Shown: in pieces, positions 60,559 through 63,295 of the stretch
Layout of the letters: every line of letters begins with the position of its first letter
How positions within the stretch are numbered: position 1 is the stretch's first letter
Source: Flavobacteriales bacterium
Lineage (GTDB): Bacteria; Bacteroidota; Bacteroidia; Flavobacteriales; Weeksellaceae
DNA: 63,295 nt
Reading direction: 5' to 3'
NCBI GenBank assembly: GCA_002747105.1
Contig: PDSY01000003.1
Coordinates: forward strand, 1-63,295
Position numbers and translations under genes: made by a program
The notes under the pieces: generated by a model
Told to the model about the DNA's origin: nothing
Databases searched by the model: none
The model's input: the letters and a program-made list of their open reading frames with translations, nothing else

Positions 60559-61698
60559 TTATTTTGCTATACTTCTTGAAATAACAATTTTCTGTATTTC
60601 GGAAGTTCCTTCATAGATTTGGGTAATTTTGGCATCTCTCATCAATCTTTCCACATGATACTCTTTCACATAACCATAACCTCCATGAATTTGAACGGCT
60701 TCAATTGTAGTATCCATTGCTACTTGTGAAGCATATAATTTTGCCATTGCTCCACTTTCAGAAATATCTTTTCCTGCATCTTTTTCTGCCGCTGCTTTAT
60801 AGATTAACATTCTAGCTGCCATAATTTGCGTGTGCATATCTGCCAATTTGAAAGCTATCGCCTGATGATGGATAATCTCTTTACCAAAAGCTTTTCTTTC
60901 TTTAGCATATTTAAGAGCTAATTCATAAGCTCCCGAAGCAATTCCTAATGCCTGAGAAGCAATACCAATTCGCCCTCCATTGAGAACACCCATGGCAAAA
61001 TTAAATCCAAATCCATCTTCTCCAATTCTATTTTCCTTTGGTACTTTTACATCGGTGAACAAAAGAGAATGCGTATCACTTCCTCTAATTCCCATTTTGT
61101 CTTCTTTTGGTCCTATTTCAAAACCTTCCCAACCTTTTTCTACGATAAAAGCATTGATGCCTTTATGCTTTTTCTCTGCATCGGTTTGAGCAATCACGAT
61201 ATAATATTCTGCATTTCCACCATTGGTAATCCAGTTTTTAGTACCATTTAAAAGATAATGGTCACCCATATCAATGGCAGTTGTTTTTTGAGAGGTAGCA
61301 TCGGAACCCGCTTCAGGTTCAGATAAAGCAAAAGCTCCTATTACTTCTCCACTTGCTAAAGGCTTTAAATATTTTTGTTTTTGTTCTTCGTTACAGTATT
61401 TTTCTAAACCTGCACAAACCAAAGAATTATTTACCGACATTACCACTGCCGCAGAGGCATCTATTTTGGCAATTTCTTCCATCGCCAAAACATAAGAAAT
61501 GCTATCCATTCCTGCTCCACCATATTCGGGACTTACCATCATTCCTAAAAATCCCATTCCCCCCATTTTTTTAATTTGTTCGTGTGGGAATTTCTGATGT
61601 GTATCTCTTTCTATTACTTCTGGTAACAATTCATTCTGTGCAAAATCTCTCGCCGCTTGTTGAATCATCAACTGCTCTTCTGTCAAGTTAAAATCCAT
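60559..61698 (-). CDS. short-chain acyl-CoA dehydrogenase
   Basis: A 379-residue FAD enzyme of fatty-acid or branched-chain breakdown. The catalytic Glu is E363 in YEGTSEIQ; FAD contacts are FALSEPEAGSDA (about 122-133) and WITNGG. GGRIGIASQALGIA and ERKAFGKEI fit short/butyryl-type acyl-CoA dehydrogenases. It is unlike the GcdH paralogue at 25947 in the substrate-pocket residues. It oxidises acyl-CoA to enoyl-CoA, giving electrons to ETF. Confidence 0.93.
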   Translation of the reverse strand: MDFNLTEEQLMIQQAARDFAQNELLPEVIERDTHQKFPHEQIKKMGGMGFLGMMVSPEYGGAGMDSISYVLAMEEIAKIDASAAVVMSVNNSLVCAGLEKYCNEEQKQKYLKPLASGEVIGAFALSEPEAGSDATSQKTTAIDMGDHYLLNGTKNWITNGGNAEYYIVIAQTDAEKKHKGINAFIVEKGWEGFEIGPKEDKMGIRGSDTHSLLFTDVKVPKENRIGEDGFGFNFAMGVLNGGRIGIASQALGIASGAYELALKYAKERKAFGKEIIHHQAIAFKLADMHTQIMAARMLIYKAAAEKDAGKDISESGAMAKLYASQVAMDTTIEAVQIHGGYGYVKEYHVERLMRDAKITQIYEGTSEIQKIVISRSIAK

Positions 61699-61848
61699 AT
61701 TATTTTTTGTTTTAGTCTGTAAAAATACAATTTTTAGAAGACCTTACAAAAATATTTTTAAGGTTTTTAATACCAAAACCAAGTTTACACAAAAAATCAA
61801 AAAATTAAATGATATGAACTTTAGGTCAAACAAGTGAAAATCTAGTAT

Positions 61849-62925
61849 TTAATCTGTAATTTTCCTCATTATCCATTCCAAAGGTCCAGATTTTTTATAT
61901 TTCCTCCAGATTAGAGCAAACAAGACACATAATACACTAAATACTAGAGCGTAAATCATAGAAAATTCAATAGAATAATTCCCCATTTTATTCGGGTTTA
62001 TGATGTCAATAATTCCCATTCCAATAATGACATGAGCTACATAAAAGGTTAATGCCAATTGACCTGTTTTAGTGAGTGTATCAATTATAAAATTACCTTG
62101 AAATCGTTTAGCAACCAATATACAAGCGGATATGATTAAAAACGCAACCGAAATTCCATTGAACATATAAACGGGCAATGGTGGCATTGGGTTGGTTCCA
62201 ATCATTTCGGTTAATTCTTTTACTGTTTCTTGGTTTCCTTCTGCTAAAAATGTAATAGCCAAATACGATATAGATTGAATAAGAATAAAAGTGATTAAAC
62301 TTACCCAAAAGGTCTTTTTGATGAACTTATCATGATGTAAATCTTGTTTTCCAAACCAATAACCAACCAACATAAAAGCCGTCCAAGGAATAACAGGATG
62401 AAAGCCATTATAAAATAGATTTCTTATAAATCCTCTAATTGTCCAAAAATCTTGATAATCTAATGTCACAAAATTCCATCCTGTTTCATAATCCCAAAAA
62501 GTCATTAGTATAGGATAAACTACAATCAGGGAAATTGCTGAAATAATAATCGTTTTTTCATTATGGGTTAAAAGTAAAACGACAACTGCCATATAAACAC
62601 CATAGAAATGTAAAATATCCGCTGGCCAAATTGCGATATATGAGAGACCAATGATAAATAAAAACAAAGCTCTTTTTAGAATTTTTCTCCGAATGCGTTT
62701 TAATTTGATCTTATCGTTATTTTTAATGGCAGAATTTGTCATTAAAGCAAGTCCAATACCTGCCAACACAACAAATGTTGCCGCTGCTTTTCCTTCAAAA
62801 ATACTCGCAAATGATTTGACCCAACTTAGTCCATTTTCGCCGAGTACCACCTTGAAATTAACGACTATCATTCCAAAAACAGCCAAAGCCCTTGCTACAT
62901 CAATTCCCGTTATTCTCTTGTTCAT
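61849..62925 (-). CDS. DUF418 / heparan-glucosaminide acetyltransferase-like membrane protein
   Basis: A 358-residue protein with about nine membrane helices. The N-terminal RITGIDVARALAVFGMIVVNF (about 4-24) and the C-terminal TKTGQLALTFYVAHVIIG are the two signature segments of DUF418-type and HGSNAT-like families, which move acyl groups across membranes. A conserved-looking HP in NGFHPVIPWTAFMLVGYWFG is probably functional. Start at the ATG complementary to 62923-62925. Exact substrate unknown. Confidence 0.82.
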   Translation of the reverse strand: MNKRITGIDVARALAVFGMIVVNFKVVLGENGLSWVKSFASIFEGKAAATFVVLAGIGLALMTNSAIKNNDKIKLKRIRRKILKRALFLFIIGLSYIAIWPADILHFYGVYMAVVVLLLTHNEKTIIISAISLIVVYPILMTFWDYETGWNFVTLDYQDFWTIRGFIRNLFYNGFHPVIPWTAFMLVGYWFGKQDLHHDKFIKKTFWVSLITFILIQSISYLAITFLAEGNQETVKELTEMIGTNPMPPLPVYMFNGISVAFLIISACILVAKRFQGNFIIDTLTKTGQLALTFYVAHVIIGMGIIDIINPNKMGNYSIEFSMIYALVFSVLCVLFALIWRKYKKSGPLEWIMRKITD

Positions 62926-63140
62926 AAGTTATTCTTCAATTGTCTCTCTTCTTTTAATTCTTCAAATTTACACAAAAAATTGCATTTACTAACAGAACTT
63001 ACTGAAAACAAAATTGAATTCAAAATAAATAGATTAAAGTACTTTAAAAAAATAACCTGTATAAAAAACAGAATCATAAAGCTTTGAGATTTCACTACAG
63101 TTATAATAGCAACAAACAATATTATTAATAAAAATTTGAT

Positions 63141-63148
63141 TAATTTTG
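63141..63148 (+). promoter_or_regulatory. -7 promoter box for the last gene
   Basis: TAATTTTG fits TAnnTTTG and lies 20 bases before the ATG at 63169; no clear -33 element. Confidence 0.4.
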
Positions 63149-63168
63149 TAAAACATAAAAAAGTACTC

Positions 63169-63295
63169 ATGAAGAAGTTAAAAGAACGATGGGGCATTAG
63201 CTCGAATTTAGATTTGTTTTTGATTTTTGTTGTTTTTTCAATCAACGGTTCTTTTGCGACATTCATCGCCAAGCCCTTGATGTCCTTTATTGGAT
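63169..63295 (+). CDS. DUF6787-like membrane protein, partial (5' end only)
   Basis: The frame is open to the window edge: MKKLKERWGISSNLDLFLI and so on, with a first membrane helix (about 16-30). The charged start followed by a hydrophobic stretch with FSINGSFATFIAKP matches the short two-helix DUF6787 proteins of Flavobacteriia. Only 42 codons are visible. Confidence 0.65.
   Translation, partial: MKKLKERWGISSNLDLFLIFVVFSINGSFATFIAKPLMSFIG

Overview
The window is one contig of a low-G+C member of the Bacteroidota, almost certainly class Flavobacteriia (Flavobacteriales; a Weeksellaceae-like genome is my best guess, not proven). The signs are gliding-motility genes gldB-gldC, proteins with type IX secretion (T9SS) C-terminal sorting domains, a fused SecDF, a short-chain L-threonine dehydrogenase, starts without Shine-Dalgarno sequences, and several promoters of the Bacteroidota form TTTG-N19-TAnnTTTG. 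There is one tRNA (Arg, anticodon TCG) and no rRNA, CRISPR array, IS element or prophage.

Layout. 1-6007: a heavy-metal RND efflux operon (czcA end, two membrane-protein genes, an AlkD-type DNA glycosylase, a TolC/CzcC-type channel, a His-rich CzcB-type adaptor), showing signs of in-operon insertion. 6058-13336: threonine dehydrogenase, long-chain acyl-CoA ligase, TypA, a secreted T9SS cargo protein and uracil phosphoribosyltransferase. 13451-18251: tRNA-Arg and a two-gene operon of a 982-residue TPR protein and an outer-membrane barrel. 18506-24340: SecDF, a TatA/B-like protein, PAP2 phosphatase, RlmH and a YihY/BrkB protein. 24356-25946: a tandem duplication of a small outer-membrane protein with its promoter, then palindromic repeats. 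25947-36402: glutaryl-CoA dehydrogenase, FabI, DeoC, a MuiA-family protein, a DEAD-box helicase, RlmD and a Pif1-type helicase, with one 628-base gene-free gap. 36528-38832: an accessory block (TetR regulator with a visible operator, two unknown membrane proteins, a frameshifted GNAT acetyltransferase). 39056-42635: a cystathionine-beta-synthase-like enzyme, a SIMPL protein, and an operon nadE-barnase-barstar. 42796-47820: gldB-gldC-tsaC and ppk1-ppx. 47891-55108: envelope and secreted proteins (T9SS cargo, a 1076-residue outer-membrane protein, FadL-like porin, Tyr/Ser/Arg-rich lipoprotein) and a DsrE protein. 55251-63295: 2-oxoglutarate dehydrogenase E2 and E1, a lipid-binding-like membrane protein, an acyl-CoA dehydrogenase, a DUF418-like membrane protein, and the start of a DUF6787-like gene.

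Most of the window is housekeeping metabolism, translation and envelope biogenesis. The most unusual points are: a palindromic repeat inserted in frame in czcA; a fossil of the czcA 3' end flanking a two-gene insertion; a membrane-anchored barnase with its barstar in the nadE operon; SusC-plug-like motifs inside a MuiA-family protein; and the TetR-controlled accessory block with a broken GNAT gene. I found no multi-gene system that I can confidently call new.
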